From Dechloromonas sp. CZR5 (lineage in GTDB: Bacteria; Pseudomonadota; Gammaproteobacteria; Burkholderiales; Rhodocyclaceae), in the NCBI RefSeq assembly GCF_008711155.1, contig NZ_VUYQ01000002.1:372001-436000 (forward strand): 64,000 nt of DNA, given 5' to 3'. Below are positions 18,419 through 29,599 of the stretch, piece by piece. The notes under the pieces are model-generated. The model had not been told where the DNA came from, made no database searches, and saw only the letters and a list, made by a program, of their open reading frames with translations. Each line of letters opens with the position of its first letter. Within the stretch, counting starts at the first letter, position 1. The position numbers and the translations under genes are program-made.

Positions 18419-19162
18419 AGCATTGCTCGAGGTTAGCCGGCTCTCGCGCCGCTTTGGTGCGGTCGATGCGTTGAAGGAAGTCGATTTCAACGTCACCGCC
18501 GGCGAAGTCCATGCCCTGATCGGACCGAACGGCGCGGGCAAGACGACCTTCATCCACCATGTTTCCGGCGCCTTGCAACCGGACAGCGGCCGCATCCGCT
18601 TCGCCGGCCACGACGTGACCACCTTGTCCATGCACCGGCGGGTCAGCGCCGGCATGGCGCGCTCCTATCAGATCACCAACATCTTTCCCGGCCTCTCCGC
18701 GCTCGACAACGTGGCGCTGGCCGTCCAGGGGCGCAACGATGCCGGCAGCAGCTTCCGCTTCTGGCGGCCGGTCGGCCGGGAAGCCGCCCTCTTCGAGGAA
18801 GCAAAGGGCTATCTCGAACAGGTTGGGCTGCAGGGCAAGGACGGGGCCGCCGCCGGCATGCTGTCGCACGGCGAGCAGCGCGCACTCGAGCTGGCCATGG
18901 TGCTGGCCACCCGCCCCAAACTCCTGCTCCTCGACGAGCCGATGGCCGGCACCGGCCCCGAGGAGTCGGCCCGCATGGTCGAGTTGATCGAGCAGTTGGC
19001 CCGCCGCGTCACCATCCTCCTCGTCGAGCACGACATGGCCGCCGTTTTCCGGCTGGCCGACCGCATCTCGGTGCTGGTCAACGGTCAATTGATCTGCACC
19101 GGTACGCCCGAAGAGGTCCGCAACGATGCCGCCGTACGCCGCGCCTATCTGGGAGATCATTT

Positions 19163-19166
<4 letters not shown>
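18411..19166 (+). CDS. livG: Branched-chain amino acid-type ABC transporter ATPase LivG
   Basis: 251-residue ABC ATPase starting at ATG 18411, inside the end of livM. It has Walker A GPNGAGKTT, the LivG-specific RSYQITNIFPGLSALDNV, signature LSHGEQRALELAM, Walker B LLLLDEPMAG and switch VEHDMAAV. The signature has His in place of the usual second Gly, a substitution common in LivG. The stop overlaps the GTG start of livF. Confidence 0.9.
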
Positions 19167-19873
<707 letters not shown>

Positions 19874-19908
19874 GGTCCGGTCGTCTGCTGCACCGACGAC
19901 GCAACGCG

Positions 19909-22200
19909 CTAAATCATCCAGTCGTCGAACGATGCGTTCGACACCGTTCGCCGGTAGCCACCCAAGTCCCTGCGAAATTCGGCAAATGACATTGGCTTGC
20001 CGAACAGGTATCCCTGGAAAAAGGCACAGCCGTGCCTCACCAGGTAGGTATGCTGATCGCTGTCCTCGACCCCCTCGGCCACCACGTTGAGGCGCAGCGT
20101 ATTGCCCATCGCCAGGATGGCCCGCACGATGCCTGCGTCGTCGCTATTGCGCATGATGTCGCTGATGAACGAACGGTCCACCTTGAGTTGCTCGAACGGA
20201 AAGCGTTTCAGGTAAGACAGGGAGGCATAGCCTGTTCCGAAATCATCAAGCGAAAAGCGAACCCCCATGCGGCGCAGCGCCTGCATCTTGGCGACAACAT
20301 CCTCGACCTTGTCGAGCAGCAGGCTCTCGGTCAGTTCCAGCTTGATCAACCCGGGGTTCACTCCGTGTCGCGCCAGGGCGTCGCCGACCTGGCTAACGAA
20401 GTCGCCCTGACGGAACTGGCGGGCGCTGACGTTGACCGCCATGGTCAGGTCCGCCGTCTCCGGATCGTCGGCCCAGCGACTCAATTCCGCGCAGGCCTGA
20501 TCGAGCACCCACAGGCCGATCGGAACGATCAACCCGGTATCTTCGGCCAGCGGGATAAAATCGGCAGGCGAAATCATGGCCTTTCCGGGAGGACGCCAGC
20601 GTAGCAGTACTTCGACACCGACCAGGCGGCTTTCCGCATTGACCTGTGGTTGCAGGTAAAGCACGAATTCGTTTCGCGACAAGGCGCGACGCAGGCCCGA
20701 CTCGAGGGCTGCGCGCTCGTCCAGCGCAATCTGCATGGCATTGTCAAAGAAGCGGATCGCGTTGCGCCCGGCATCCTTGGATTTGTACAAAGCAATATCG
20801 GCCTGCTTGAGCAGCACATCGACGGTCTTTTCACAGCCCAGATAAAGACTAATCCCGATACTCGCCGAACGAAAGTACTCGGTATCGCCGATCAGCAGAT
20901 AGGGGCGGGCCAACTCGAAACGAACCTTCTCGGCGACCGCTTCCGCCTGGAGAGCGGCGCCCGCGGCATCACCCCCCAGGTTTTCGAGCATCACCACGAA
21001 CTCGTCGCCCCCCAGGCGGGCCGCCGTATCGCATTCGCGTATGCATGCCGCCAGCCGATTGGCGACCTCGGTCAGCAAGCGGTCGCCGACATCGTGGCCC
21101 AGGGTATCGTTCAGGGTCTTGAAGTGATCGATATCGATCATCAGCAATGCCCCGAAATGTCCGTCACGCTTGCTGGCCAGGCACGATTTTTCCAGCCGGT
21201 TGAGCAGCATGCGGCGGTTGGGCATGGCCGTCAGCGGATCGTAGTAGGCCAGATGATGAATCTCCGACTCGGCGACTTTCAAATTACTGATGTCGGAAAA
21301 GGTGCTGACGAAATGCGTCACCTTGCCCGAGGCATCCCGTACGCTGCTGATCGTCAGCCATTCCGGGAAAACCTCCCCACTCTTGCGGCGATTCCAGATT
21401 TCGCCCTGCCAATGCCCCGTCTCGGCGAGCGTACGCCACATTTCGGTATAGAACGTGGCATCCTGCCGCCCCGACTTCAATATGCTGGGCGTGCTGCCGA
21501 TTGCTTCGGCAGCCGGATAGCCGGTGAGCGTCGAAAAGGCCTGGTTGACCTGCAGAATGCGTTGCTCCGCATCGGTAACCATGATCGCCGCCTGCGAGGC
21601 GAAAGCAATTGCCGCAATCCGGAGACTCTGTTCGTGCTGTTGGCGTTCGGAAATATCCGTCGCAATCCCAAGGTAACCCAGAATCTCGCCGCACTTGCCG
21701 CGCAGCAGACTGATGCACAGGCTGACGGGAAAGCTCGAACCGTCCTTTCGGACATAGGTCCATTCGGCTTCGATTACAGGCTGCTCCGGACCGAGATCGG
21801 CCACGAAAACGGAGAAGCCCTCGGGTGCAGCCACGCCGCGCTGGCGTGTCACTCCCCGGGCGCGCTCGCCGACCTCTTCGGCCAAGTGAAAGATCAGGGG
21901 CGTTTCCCGACAGACGACCTCTTCCCACGTATAACCCAGCATTTTCTGGGCTTGGGCATTGAAGTAGAGAATCATCCCCTGCGTATCGGTCAGGATGATC
22001 GCCCGTCCGGCATTTTCAAAGATGGCGTGCTGGAGGGCGCAGAGCTGGGTGGGACGCAGACCGGTTTCGTGCCACGCCCCGGTCAGCACGCACGTCTCCG
22101 GGAACATCGACGAGGAAGTCATGACCGTCGCCCGGTCCAAGCAAGGCTTACCGGCGGCGAACTTGCCGCACGAAATAAAGCACCTCGTGCAAACATACAT
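19909..22200 (-). CDS. PAS-GGDEF-EAL cyclic-di-GMP protein
   Basis: 763 residues if started at ATG 22200, which follows AGGAG by about 10 bases; ATG 22122 (MTSSSMF) is an alternative. Two PAS regions (about 45-175 and 185-300) are followed by a GGDEF domain with an intact RLGGDEFVVML site. The EAL domain has EVLLRW (ExLxR), NVSARQF, ELTES, DDFGTGYASLSYLKRFP, KVDRSFI and AEGVED. Both catalytic sites look complete, so it could make or break c-di-GMP. No membrane helices are seen, so it is probably a cytoplasmic sensor. The extra N-terminal 26 residues contain four cysteines. The PilZ gene next door could encode an effector. Confidence 0.88.
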   Translation of the reverse strand: MYVCTRCFISCGKFAAGKPCLDRATVMTSSSMFPETCVLTGAWHETGLRPTQLCALQHAIFENAGRAIILTDTQGMILYFNAQAQKMLGYTWEEVVCRETPLIFHLAEEVGERARGVTRQRGVAAPEGFSVFVADLGPEQPVIEAEWTYVRKDGSSFPVSLCISLLRGKCGEILGYLGIATDISERQQHEQSLRIAAIAFASQAAIMVTDAEQRILQVNQAFSTLTGYPAAEAIGSTPSILKSGRQDATFYTEMWRTLAETGHWQGEIWNRRKSGEVFPEWLTISSVRDASGKVTHFVSTFSDISNLKVAESEIHHLAYYDPLTAMPNRRMLLNRLEKSCLASKRDGHFGALLMIDIDHFKTLNDTLGHDVGDRLLTEVANRLAACIRECDTAARLGGDEFVVMLENLGGDAAGAALQAEAVAEKVRFELARPYLLIGDTEYFRSASIGISLYLGCEKTVDVLLKQADIALYKSKDAGRNAIRFFDNAMQIALDERAALESGLRRALSRNEFVLYLQPQVNAESRLVGVEVLLRWRPPGKAMISPADFIPLAEDTGLIVPIGLWVLDQACAELSRWADDPETADLTMAVNVSARQFRQGDFVSQVGDALARHGVNPGLIKLELTESLLLDKVEDVVAKMQALRRMGVRFSLDDFGTGYASLSYLKRFPFEQLKVDRSFISDIMRNSDDAGIVRAILAMGNTLRLNVVAEGVEDSDQHTYLVRHGCAFFQGYLFGKPMSFAEFRRDLGGYRRTVSNASFDDWMI

Positions 22201-22264
22201 CCTCCCCAAGCTCCTGCCTCTGCGACCCGCCGAACGGAGGGTGCGGCAATATTATGGGGAGATT

Positions 22265-22321
22265 ATGAACACAATGACAGAAGGGTAGCAAGCCCCGAAA
22301 GACAGTTTTCGCGGGGTTTTT
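22265..22321 (+). other. Short leader-like ORF and terminator-like hairpin of unknown purpose
   Basis: An ATG at 22265 opens an 8-codon frame (MNTMTEG plus stop). A hairpin follows, CCCCG (22293-22297) with CGGGG (22312-22316), and then five T (22317-22321), oriented for plus-strand transcription. Both flanking genes are on the minus strand. This could be a small RNA end or a chance structure. Confidence 0.3.
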
Positions 22322-22338
22322 CGCGCCCGGCGCGAAAC

Positions 22339-22701
22339 TCAGCTGCTCGTCAGCAATGCAAATTCGCGCTCGGCGAGTTTTTCGTCGCCGAGATTCAACT
22401 CAACCAGGCGACGCAGGTGCGTCACACTGTCCAGATCGATTTCACGACATAGCAGACCGTAGTAATTGGCGACGTGATGCACGATGGATACATCCATCCG
22501 GATGCCGGAACCCAGTTCGTCGAGGCGGACTTTCAGCGTTCCCTGGCTGCCGACCGTAACGTACATCGGGCTCGTCGGCGCAATCAACGCTCCTTGCAAC
22601 GAGAGATCGAGCACCTCGACGACATGCTCGCCATCGGGCAGGAAAAGTCTGGCTTCGCAGTGAAAGGGAATCCGGGAAAACCGGCGACGATTCTGGTTCA
22701 A
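22339..22701 (-). CDS. PilZ-domain c-di-GMP binding protein
   Basis: 120-residue single-domain protein. The c-di-GMP binding motifs are RRRFSRI near residue 5 (RxxxR type) and DLSLQGALI near residue 32 (D/NxSxxG). It probably acts as a small effector that changes partner binding when c-di-GMP is present. It is transcribed toward the PAS-GGDEF-EAL gene; the control target is not evident from context. Confidence 0.85.
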   Translation of the reverse strand: MNQNRRRFSRIPFHCEARLFLPDGEHVVEVLDLSLQGALIAPTSPMYVTVGSQGTLKVRLDELGSGIRMDVSIVHHVANYYGLLCREIDLDSVTHLRRLVELNLGDEKLAEREFALLTSS

Positions 22702-22717
22702 GCTTGCCTCCGTCGTT

Positions 22718-23356
22718 TTACTTTCCCTGCATGTTACCCCAAAGCAGCTTGTGCAGTTGCAGCTGGAAGCGTACGTTCAGGCCGTCGGCGAGAATCCACT
22801 CAGCCAGTGACGAGGCTTCGAGGAGGCCTTGCGCCGGTGAAAGCAGAACCGGGCACAGACGGTCGAGATGGCGCTGGCGAATGACGTCGCGCGCCCACTC
22901 GTAGTCGTCGCGCGAGGCGATGACCATTTTGATCTCGTCGCGGTCGTTCAGGCAATCCAGGTTACTCCACAGATTGCGCCCGACCTCGCCGGAACCCGGT
23001 GCCTTGAGATCCATGATGCGCGACACGCGCGGATCGACACCGGCCACGTCGAGGGCGCCCGAGGTTTCCAGCGACACATCGTAGCCGGCGTCGCACAGCG
23101 CTGTCAGCAGCGGCAGGCAATCCTTCTGCGACAAGGGTTCGCCGCCGGTCACGCAGACCTGGCGGACAGGATACTTCGCCACCTCGGCAAGCACCGACTC
23201 GACCGTCGCGGCTTCGCCGCCGGTGAAGCTGTAAGTGGTATCGCACCACGTGCAGCGCAGGGGGCAACCGGTCAGGCGGACAAAAACCGTCGGCAAGCCG
23301 ACACGCGAGGCCTCGCCTTGCAGCGAGTAGAAAACTTCGGTGATACGCAGGGCCAA
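22718..23356 (-). CDS. queE: 7-carboxy-7-deazaguanine synthase QueE
   Basis: 212-residue radical SAM enzyme that converts carboxytetrahydropterin to 7-carboxy-7-deazaguanine in queuosine synthesis. The cluster motif is C31-x3-C35-x2-C38 (CPLRCTWCDT), followed by VTGGEPL, SLETSG and DLKAPGSGE. The start codon directly follows the cpoB stop with no gap, so it is expressed from the Tol-Pal operon. Its usual neighbour queC is absent here and found at 11773. Confidence 0.94.
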   Translation of the reverse strand: MALRITEVFYSLQGEASRVGLPTVFVRLTGCPLRCTWCDTTYSFTGGEAATVESVLAEVAKYPVRQVCVTGGEPLSQKDCLPLLTALCDAGYDVSLETSGALDVAGVDPRVSRIMDLKAPGSGEVGRNLWSNLDCLNDRDEIKMVIASRDDYEWARDVIRQRHLDRLCPVLLSPAQGLLEASSLAEWILADGLNVRFQLQLHKLLWGNMQGK

Positions 23357-24100
23357 TTATTTCTTCTTCAGTCTTTCGCGAGCCACGTCGGCAGCCTGAG
23401 CGCTCGGGTACTTGGCAACGACCGTTTCCAGCGAGCGCTTCGCTCCGCTGGCATTACCCATTTCCTGCTGGCAGGTCGCCATGGCCAGCCATGCGTCGGC
23501 TGCCTTGGGGCTGTCGGCATACTTGGTGGTCACCACGCTCTGCGCCTCGATCGCACGCTTGCAATCGCGCTGGGCATACCAGGCATTGCCCAGCCAGTAC
23601 TGGGCATTGGGCGCCAGCGTACTGTCCGGATACTTCTGCACGAAGGCGGCAAAACCCGCCGCGGCATCCTTGTACTTGGCGGCCTTGAACTGGTTCAGGG
23701 CGGCTTCGTACTCCTGGCTTTCCTTGGCCGGGTCGCCGGTCGGCTTGGCCGGCGGCGTGGCGGCATTCGGATCGGTGCTGCCGTTGGCGGCAACCGGCGT
23801 CTCGAACTTGCGCAGACGCGTATCGAGGTCGAGATAGAAATCCTGCTGGCGCTTCTTGGCCGTTTCCAGCTCGTAGTTCAGCGTTTCGATCTGTCCGCGC
23901 AGGCGGGCGATCTCTTCGGCCTGGCGCTGGATCTGGGCGGCCAGATCCAGTTGCGCCTTGGCCTGCTGGTCGAATCGCGCCTCCGTCTTGATCCGGTGGT
24001 CGGCGATCTGGCGACGCGCCTCGTCGTCATCGAAGACACCGGCCTGGGCCTGCGCGGCACCCAGGGCGGCAATCAGAAGGGCGATTCGAACCGGACGCAT
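23357..24100 (-). CDS. cpoB: Tol-Pal system protein CpoB (YbgF)
   Basis: 247-residue periplasmic protein: signal peptide to about AQAQA, a coiled coil (about 25-95, heptads such as QRQAEEIARLRGQIETLNYEL), a Pro/Ala/Asn linker, and a C-terminal TPR domain (about 128-247: EYEAALNQFKAAKYKDAAAGF and later repeats). CpoB coordinates peptidoglycan synthesis with outer-membrane constriction through Tol-Pal. It lies 3 bp after pal. Confidence 0.92.
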   Translation of the reverse strand: MRPVRIALLIAALGAAQAQAGVFDDDEARRQIADHRIKTEARFDQQAKAQLDLAAQIQRQAEEIARLRGQIETLNYELETAKKRQQDFYLDLDTRLRKFETPVAANGSTDPNAATPPAKPTGDPAKESQEYEAALNQFKAAKYKDAAAGFAAFVQKYPDSTLAPNAQYWLGNAWYAQRDCKRAIEAQSVVTTKYADSPKAADAWLAMATCQQEMGNASGAKRSLETVVAKYPSAQAADVARERLKKK

Positions 24101-24103
24101 GGT

Positions 24104-24655
24104 TTAGAACTCGCCGCGGCCGTCCGGGGCCTTGTACAGGATGTCGGCACGACGGTTTTCCGCCCAGGCAGCTTCATCGTGCCCCGGGTTCTTCGGCTTC
24201 TCTTCGCCCAGGCTGACGGATTCGATCTGGTCATCCTTGACGCCGAGTAGGGTCAGCGAACGCTTCACCGCTTCGGCACGCTTCTGGCCGAGCGACAGGT
24301 TGTATTCGCGGCTGCCACGCTCGTCGGTGTTGCCCTGGAGCAGAACCTTGAAGCCCTTGTTGGCGCTCAGGTACTTGGCATGGGCGGCCACCAGATCCTT
24401 GTACTCATCCTTGACTTCGTAGCTGTCGAGATCGAAATAGATGCTGCGCTTGGACAACTTGCTGGACGGATCGGTCAGCTCGCGCGGCAGGCCGCTGGCA
24501 TCGAGGCCGCCGGCGGTCACCGGGGTCACGCCGGTGGAGGACGAACCGCCGGTACGCGATTCGACGGGAGCGCCGGCCCCGTCTTCGGGCAACGGGGTGG
24601 TGGAACAGGCAGCCAGCAAGGCAGACAGGAGGGCAGGGATCAGCAGTTTTTTCAC
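24104..24655 (-). CDS. pal: Peptidoglycan-associated lipoprotein Pal
   Basis: 183 residues. The lipobox LLAAC places the lipidated cysteine at 17. A variable Gly/Ser/Thr linker leads to an OmpA-like peptidoglycan-binding domain (about 70-180) with IYFDLDSYEV, LQGNTDERGSREYN and LGQKRAEAVKRSL. It anchors the outer membrane to the wall and partners TolB. It is 18 bp after tolB in the operon. Confidence 0.95.
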   Translation of the reverse strand: MKKLLIPALLSALLAACSTTPLPEDGAGAPVESRTGGSSSTGVTPVTAGGLDASGLPRELTDPSSKLSKRSIYFDLDSYEVKDEYKDLVAAHAKYLSANKGFKVLLQGNTDERGSREYNLSLGQKRAEAVKRSLTLLGVKDDQIESVSLGEEKPKNPGHDEAAWAENRRADILYKAPDGRGEF

Positions 24656-24673
24656 GTTGTTCTCCGGTGTGGA

Positions 24674-25954
24674 TTATTGATAGTACGGACCCCAGGCCGG
24701 TTCGCGGACATCGCCGGCCGCGACCGTGAGGCGTTGTTTGATCCTGCCATCGCTGGAGACAGCCGATAGGACGCCGCGCCCGCCAACTTCGGTGGCGATC
24801 AGGATCATGCGGCTGTTGGGGGCAAAACTGGGAGACTCGTCCTTGTTCGAATCGCTCAGCACCTGGACCTGGCGACTGGCCAGATCCATCACGGCGAGCT
24901 GGAAGCGGCCTTCGCGCCGGGTGATGAAGGCGAGGCTCTTGCCGTCCGGCGACGGGCGCGGCGAGACGTTGTAGCTACCCTCGAAGGTGACACGGCGCGA
25001 GTCGCCGCCATTGGTGCCGACCTGATAGACCTGCGGGCTGCCGCCGCGGTCGGAGGTGAAGTAGATCGTGCCGCCATCGGCCGAGTAACGGGGCTCGGTA
25101 TCGATACCGGACGACTGGGTGACGCGCTGCAGGCCACTGCCGTCGGCATTGACCGCGTAGATCTGCGAATTGCCGTCCTTGGAGAGGACGACCGCCAACT
25201 TGCGCCCATCCGGCGACCAGGCCGGTGCAGAGTTGGAGCCTTTGAAGTTGGCAACGATGATGCGCTGGCCAGACGACAGGGAGTGCACGTAAATGACCGG
25301 CTTTTTCTTCTCGAACGACACATAGGCCAGCTTGCCGCCATCGGGCGACCAGACGGGCGAAATGATCGGCTCGGTCGAGGTCAGCGCCGTTGCTGCATTC
25401 TGGCCGTCGGAATCGGCAATCTGCAGCAGGAACTGGCCGCGCGCCTTGACCACGTAGGCGATGCGTGTCGAGAAGACGCCCTTTTCACCGGTCAGCTTCT
25501 CGTAGATATAGTCGGCGATACGATGGCCGGCGGCACGCAACTGGGTCGTGCTGGTCACGTAGGCGGCGCCGCCCAGCGCCACGCCCTTTTGCGAGTCATA
25601 CAAGCGGAAGCGGGCCTCCATGCGGCCATCGGCGCTGCGCGCGATACTACCGGCGGCGAGCGCGTCGGCCCCCTTGCCCTTCCAGTCAGCGTGGTTGATC
25701 GGGGCGTTCTCGTCGAAGGCCAGGCCGTTGTGGTCGATCAGCTTGAACAGGCCGCTACGCTCCAGGTCGCTGCGCACGGTCGCGGTAATCACACGCGACG
25801 CCACCGGGTCACCCGGAAAATCGACGATGGCCACCGGAATCCGGTTGGCACCGGCACCGGTAATATCGATGGACAATTGCGCCTGGGCCAGACCCGTGAC
25901 GAGCAGGGCAAAGACAAGGAAAATTCGGCGGGAAATTCGGGACATTACGTTCAT
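24674..25954 (-). CDS. tolB: Tol-Pal periplasmic beta-propeller TolB
   Basis: 426 residues from ATG 25954 (TTG 25960 and ATG 25945 are alternatives; no strong ribosome site separates them). A signal peptide ends about GLAQAQ. An N-terminal alpha/beta domain follows, then a propeller with repeated SPDGKKLAF-type blades: PVWSPDGGKLAYVS, PAWSPDGRKLAVV, PRYSADGGTIYF, PRPSPDGKSLAF and PSFAPNSRMILI. It bridges Pal and TolA. Confidence 0.94.
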   Translation of the reverse strand: MNVMSRISRRIFLVFALLVTGLAQAQLSIDITGAGANRIPVAIVDFPGDPVASRVITATVRSDLERSGLFKLIDHNGLAFDENAPINHADWKGKGADALAAGSIARSADGRMEARFRLYDSQKGVALGGAAYVTSTTQLRAAGHRIADYIYEKLTGEKGVFSTRIAYVVKARGQFLLQIADSDGQNAATALTSTEPIISPVWSPDGGKLAYVSFEKKKPVIYVHSLSSGQRIIVANFKGSNSAPAWSPDGRKLAVVLSKDGNSQIYAVNADGSGLQRVTQSSGIDTEPRYSADGGTIYFTSDRGGSPQVYQVGTNGGDSRRVTFEGSYNVSPRPSPDGKSLAFITRREGRFQLAVMDLASRQVQVLSDSNKDESPSFAPNSRMILIATEVGGRGVLSAVSSDGRIKQRLTVAAGDVREPAWGPYYQ

Positions 25955-25975
25955 TTTCAAAACTTTCGCGCGATT

Positions 25976-26773
25976 TTACTCTTCAAATGGGCGGTATTTG
26001 ATTTCCAGTTCTCGCTTGAACTGGGACGGATCGTCCGGTCTGGGGAGAGGAGACGACCTGCGGATCGCCCGCTCGATGGCCGCATCCAATGCATGATTGC
26101 CGCTGGAGCGCTTGAGGCGCACATCCAGGACTTCTCCGGTCGGCAATTGATCGACCATGAAAACGGCTTCCGGATTCCCCTGAATACTCGGCGGCAAGGC
26201 GATGTTGCTCTTGACCCGGACGCGGATTTTATTGGCGTAATCCGCCACGCCGCGCTTGTTTGCCGATGCCCGCTGCTCGGCTTCTGCCGCCGCGGCGTTG
26301 GCCATTTGCTGGGCGGTGGCCTGCGCCTTGGCCGATGACTTCAGCTGCGACGTTTCATTCGCCAGTTCCTTGCTGAAATCGAACTTCGGCTGGGGTTTGG
26401 CCTCCGGCTTCGGCGGCTCCGGCTTTTTCGGTTCGGGCTTTGGCGGCTCCGGTTTCTTGGGCTCCGGTTTGGGGGGGTCTGGCTTCTTTTTTTCTTCCTT
26501 GACCACGATGTCCGGTTTTTTCGGCGGCGGGGGTTCGACCTTGGGCTCGGGTTTCGGCTGCGGCTTCACCTCCGGCTCGGGCGGCGGGGGAGGAGGCACC
26601 ACCTGGGTGGCCGGCCGCGGCGTCGGCGACCACAGTTCGACCTCATACACCTCCGGCTTGCTACGTTTCCATTGCACGCCGAAAAACAGGACGACCAGCA
26701 ACAGCAAATGCACCAGCACGGTCAGCGCCAGCGCATATTTTTTTCCGGGTTCTTCGGGCCGCTCGAGGATCAT
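25976..26773 (-). CDS. tolA: Tol-Pal energy-transducing protein TolA
   Basis: 265 residues: a short cytoplasmic start, one inner-membrane helix (about 12-33), a long Pro/Lys/Glu-rich domain (about 60-130) with a tandem KPEPPKPEPK-like repeat, a short alanine-rich helix, and a C-terminal TonB-like domain (about 180-265) ending ELEIKYRPFEE. It links the TolQR proton motor to TolB and Pal. The proline-lysine region replaces the long alanine helix of the E. coli protein. Confidence 0.93.
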   Translation of the reverse strand: MILERPEEPGKKYALALTVLVHLLLLVVLFFGVQWKRSKPEVYEVELWSPTPRPATQVVPPPPPPEPEVKPQPKPEPKVEPPPPKKPDIVVKEEKKKPDPPKPEPKKPEPPKPEPKKPEPPKPEAKPQPKFDFSKELANETSQLKSSAKAQATAQQMANAAAAEAEQRASANKRGVADYANKIRVRVKSNIALPPSIQGNPEAVFMVDQLPTGEVLDVRLKRSSGNHALDAAIERAIRRSSPLPRPDDPSQFKRELEIKYRPFEE

Positions 26774-26776
26774 CGC

Positions 26777-27181
26777 TTACTTGCTGCGCGTTTCCAGGCC
26801 GACCTTGTCGAAATGCAGTTTCTTCACTTCGTCGAGCACCTCGATCACGTTCTTGTAGGGTGCGTCGCCGTCACCGGCGACGAGTACGGCAGGCGCCTGT
26901 TCGCCATCGCCCTTCAGCGGGCCGAGGACACTTTTCAATTCGCGCAGGCTAGCGACCTTGGTTTCCTTGCCGTTGGTATCGAACACCGACAAATGTCCGT
27001 CCGGCTTGACCTCGACCTTCAGGTACTTGTCCGGCTTGCCCGGCGCCGTACCCGATTCCGGCAGATTGACCGAGCCGGTGGTCATCATCGGTGTCGCCAC
27101 CATGAAGATGACGAGCAGCACCAGCATGACGTCGATGTACGGGACGACGTTGATTTCGTTTTTCAGGCGGCGCTGGCGCAT
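26777..27181 (-). CDS. tolR: Tol-Pal proton-channel protein TolR (ExbD family)
   Basis: 134 residues: basic N-terminus, one helix ([19 protein letters not shown]) with the proton-path aspartate in IDVML, and a periplasmic domain. It forms the ion-driven motor with TolQ. The helix start follows INVVPY, the family signature. It is 3 bp from both tolA and tolQ. Confidence 0.94.
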   Translation of the reverse strand: MRQRRLKNEINVVPYIDVMLVLLVIFMVATPMMTTGSVNLPESGTAPGKPDKYLKVEVKPDGHLSVFDTNGKETKVASLRELKSVLGPLKGDGEQAPAVLVAGDGDAPYKNVIEVLDEVKKLHFDKVGLETRSK

Positions 27182-27184
27182 GGC

Positions 27185-27862
27185 TTACCGCATCTGGCGC
27201 TGGATGATGTTGGAGAACTCCTCCATGAACGACTCGTAGCGCACGGCGAGGCGGTCGATGTCATGCGAGAAGCGGTTGTAGGCAAGCACGGCCGGAATCG
27301 CCGCGAACAGGCCGATGGCGGTGGCGACCAGGGCTTCGGCAATACCCGGGGCGACCGAGGCAAGCGTCGCCTGGCCGACGTTGGACAGGCCGCGGAACGC
27401 ATGCATGATGCCCCAGACGGTACCGAACAGGCCGATGTACGGGGAGACGGAGCCGACCGAGGCGAGAAAGGCAAGGTGGGCTTCCAGGCCGTCCATCTCA
27501 CGCTGGTAGGTAGCGCGCATGGCGCGGCGTGAACCATCGACGATGTCCTTGGGATCGAGGTTCTTCTGGCCGCGCAGCTTGGTGAATTCGCGGAAGCCGG
27601 CTTCGAAGATGCGTTCCATCGAACCGGCATGGTGGCGATCGTTCACCGCGCTGTTGTAAAGGTTGTTGAGATCGCCCCCGGACCAGAAGTCGCGCTCGAA
27701 GGTTTCGGTCTTTGCGCGCGCCTGCTTGACCGCGAACAGCTTCATGAAAATGTAGTACCACGACATCAGCGAAACGCCGGCAAGCAGCGCCATGACGATT
27801 TGCACGACCGCGCTGGCCTGCAGGATGAGATGAAGGATGGAGAGGTCCTGGGTGACGTTCAT
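27185..27862 (-). CDS. tolQ: Tol-Pal proton-channel protein TolQ (ExbB family)
   Basis: 225 residues with three membrane helices (about 12-36, 130-155, 168-195). The conserved second and third helices are [27 protein letters not shown] and [22 protein letters not shown]. With TolR it converts proton flow into TolA movement. Its ATG overlaps the ybgC stop by 4 bp. Confidence 0.95.
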   Translation of the reverse strand: MNVTQDLSILHLILQASAVVQIVMALLAGVSLMSWYYIFMKLFAVKQARAKTETFERDFWSGGDLNNLYNSAVNDRHHAGSMERIFEAGFREFTKLRGQKNLDPKDIVDGSRRAMRATYQREMDGLEAHLAFLASVGSVSPYIGLFGTVWGIMHAFRGLSNVGQATLASVAPGIAEALVATAIGLFAAIPAVLAYNRFSHDIDRLAVRYESFMEEFSNIIQRQMR

Positions 27863-28281
27863 TTAAGCGCTTCCAGCTTGGAATACAGAAAATCGGGGAT
27901 CGGGGCGGGTTTCAGGCTGGTCATGTCGACGCAGGCGATCTCGACGGTGCCGGTGACCAGTTCGTCGTCGCCACGCCGGACATGCTGACGGAAGACGACG
28001 CGCACGCGGGTCAGCTTCTCGACTTCGAGACCGACGGTCAACTGGTCATCGAGGTGGGCGGGGCGGAGATATTCGCAATCGGCCTTGCGGGCAACAAAGC
28101 CGATACCGGTATCGAGCGCCAGCTGGCGCTGGTCGTGACCGGCCGAACGCATCCATTCGGTGCGGCAACGTTCGAAGAATTTCAGGTAATTGGCGTAGTA
28201 AACGACCCCGCCCGCATCCGTGTCTTCGTAATACACACGCACCGGGATGGTGAAAGCGTTGGGACTGGGCTCAAATTTCAT
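27859..28281 (-). CDS. ybgC: Tol-Pal-associated acyl-CoA thioesterase YbgC
   Basis: 140-residue hot-dog-fold thioesterase. The 4-hydroxybenzoyl-CoA thioesterase family motif is [27 protein letters not shown], in which the aspartate of EDTDAGG is catalytic. It is the first gene of the operon ybgC-tolQ-tolR-tolA-tolB-pal-cpoB-queE. The promoter should lie within 28282-28537, where I see no other gene. Confidence 0.93.
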   Translation of the reverse strand: MKFEPSPNAFTIPVRVYYEDTDAGGVVYYANYLKFFERCRTEWMRSAGHDQRQLALDTGIGFVARKADCEYLRPAHLDDQLTVGLEVEKLTRVRVVFRQHVRRGDDELVTGTVEIACVDMTSLKPAPIPDFLYSKLEALK

Positions 28282-28537
28282 CCCAGGATTTTACCTTGCA
28301 TCGCAACATTGTTTTGTAACGGTCTGTTTCTGCGCCAGTTATGGCGTTTTCGCGGCCAGATCGCATCCCATGGTGACATCAGCAGTGTCAGGTCAAGCGG
28401 TGCACCGACAGGCCAAGGAATGCGACCGCGAACTGCCGGCATCGCCACCGCAACAAAAAGTACCTTCATGGGGAATCCTTCCTGAACTGAAGCATGCTTA
28501 ACGCAGCAAGCCCTGTCTGGGTGGACCGGGCCGCCGC

Positions 28538-29595
<1,058 letters not shown>

Positions 29596-29599
<4 letters not shown>

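Noticed and set aside
28278..28469. A 63-codon minus-strand frame between ybgC and ruvB
   Set aside because: No ribosome site, odd composition, and it lies where the ybgC promoter should be.
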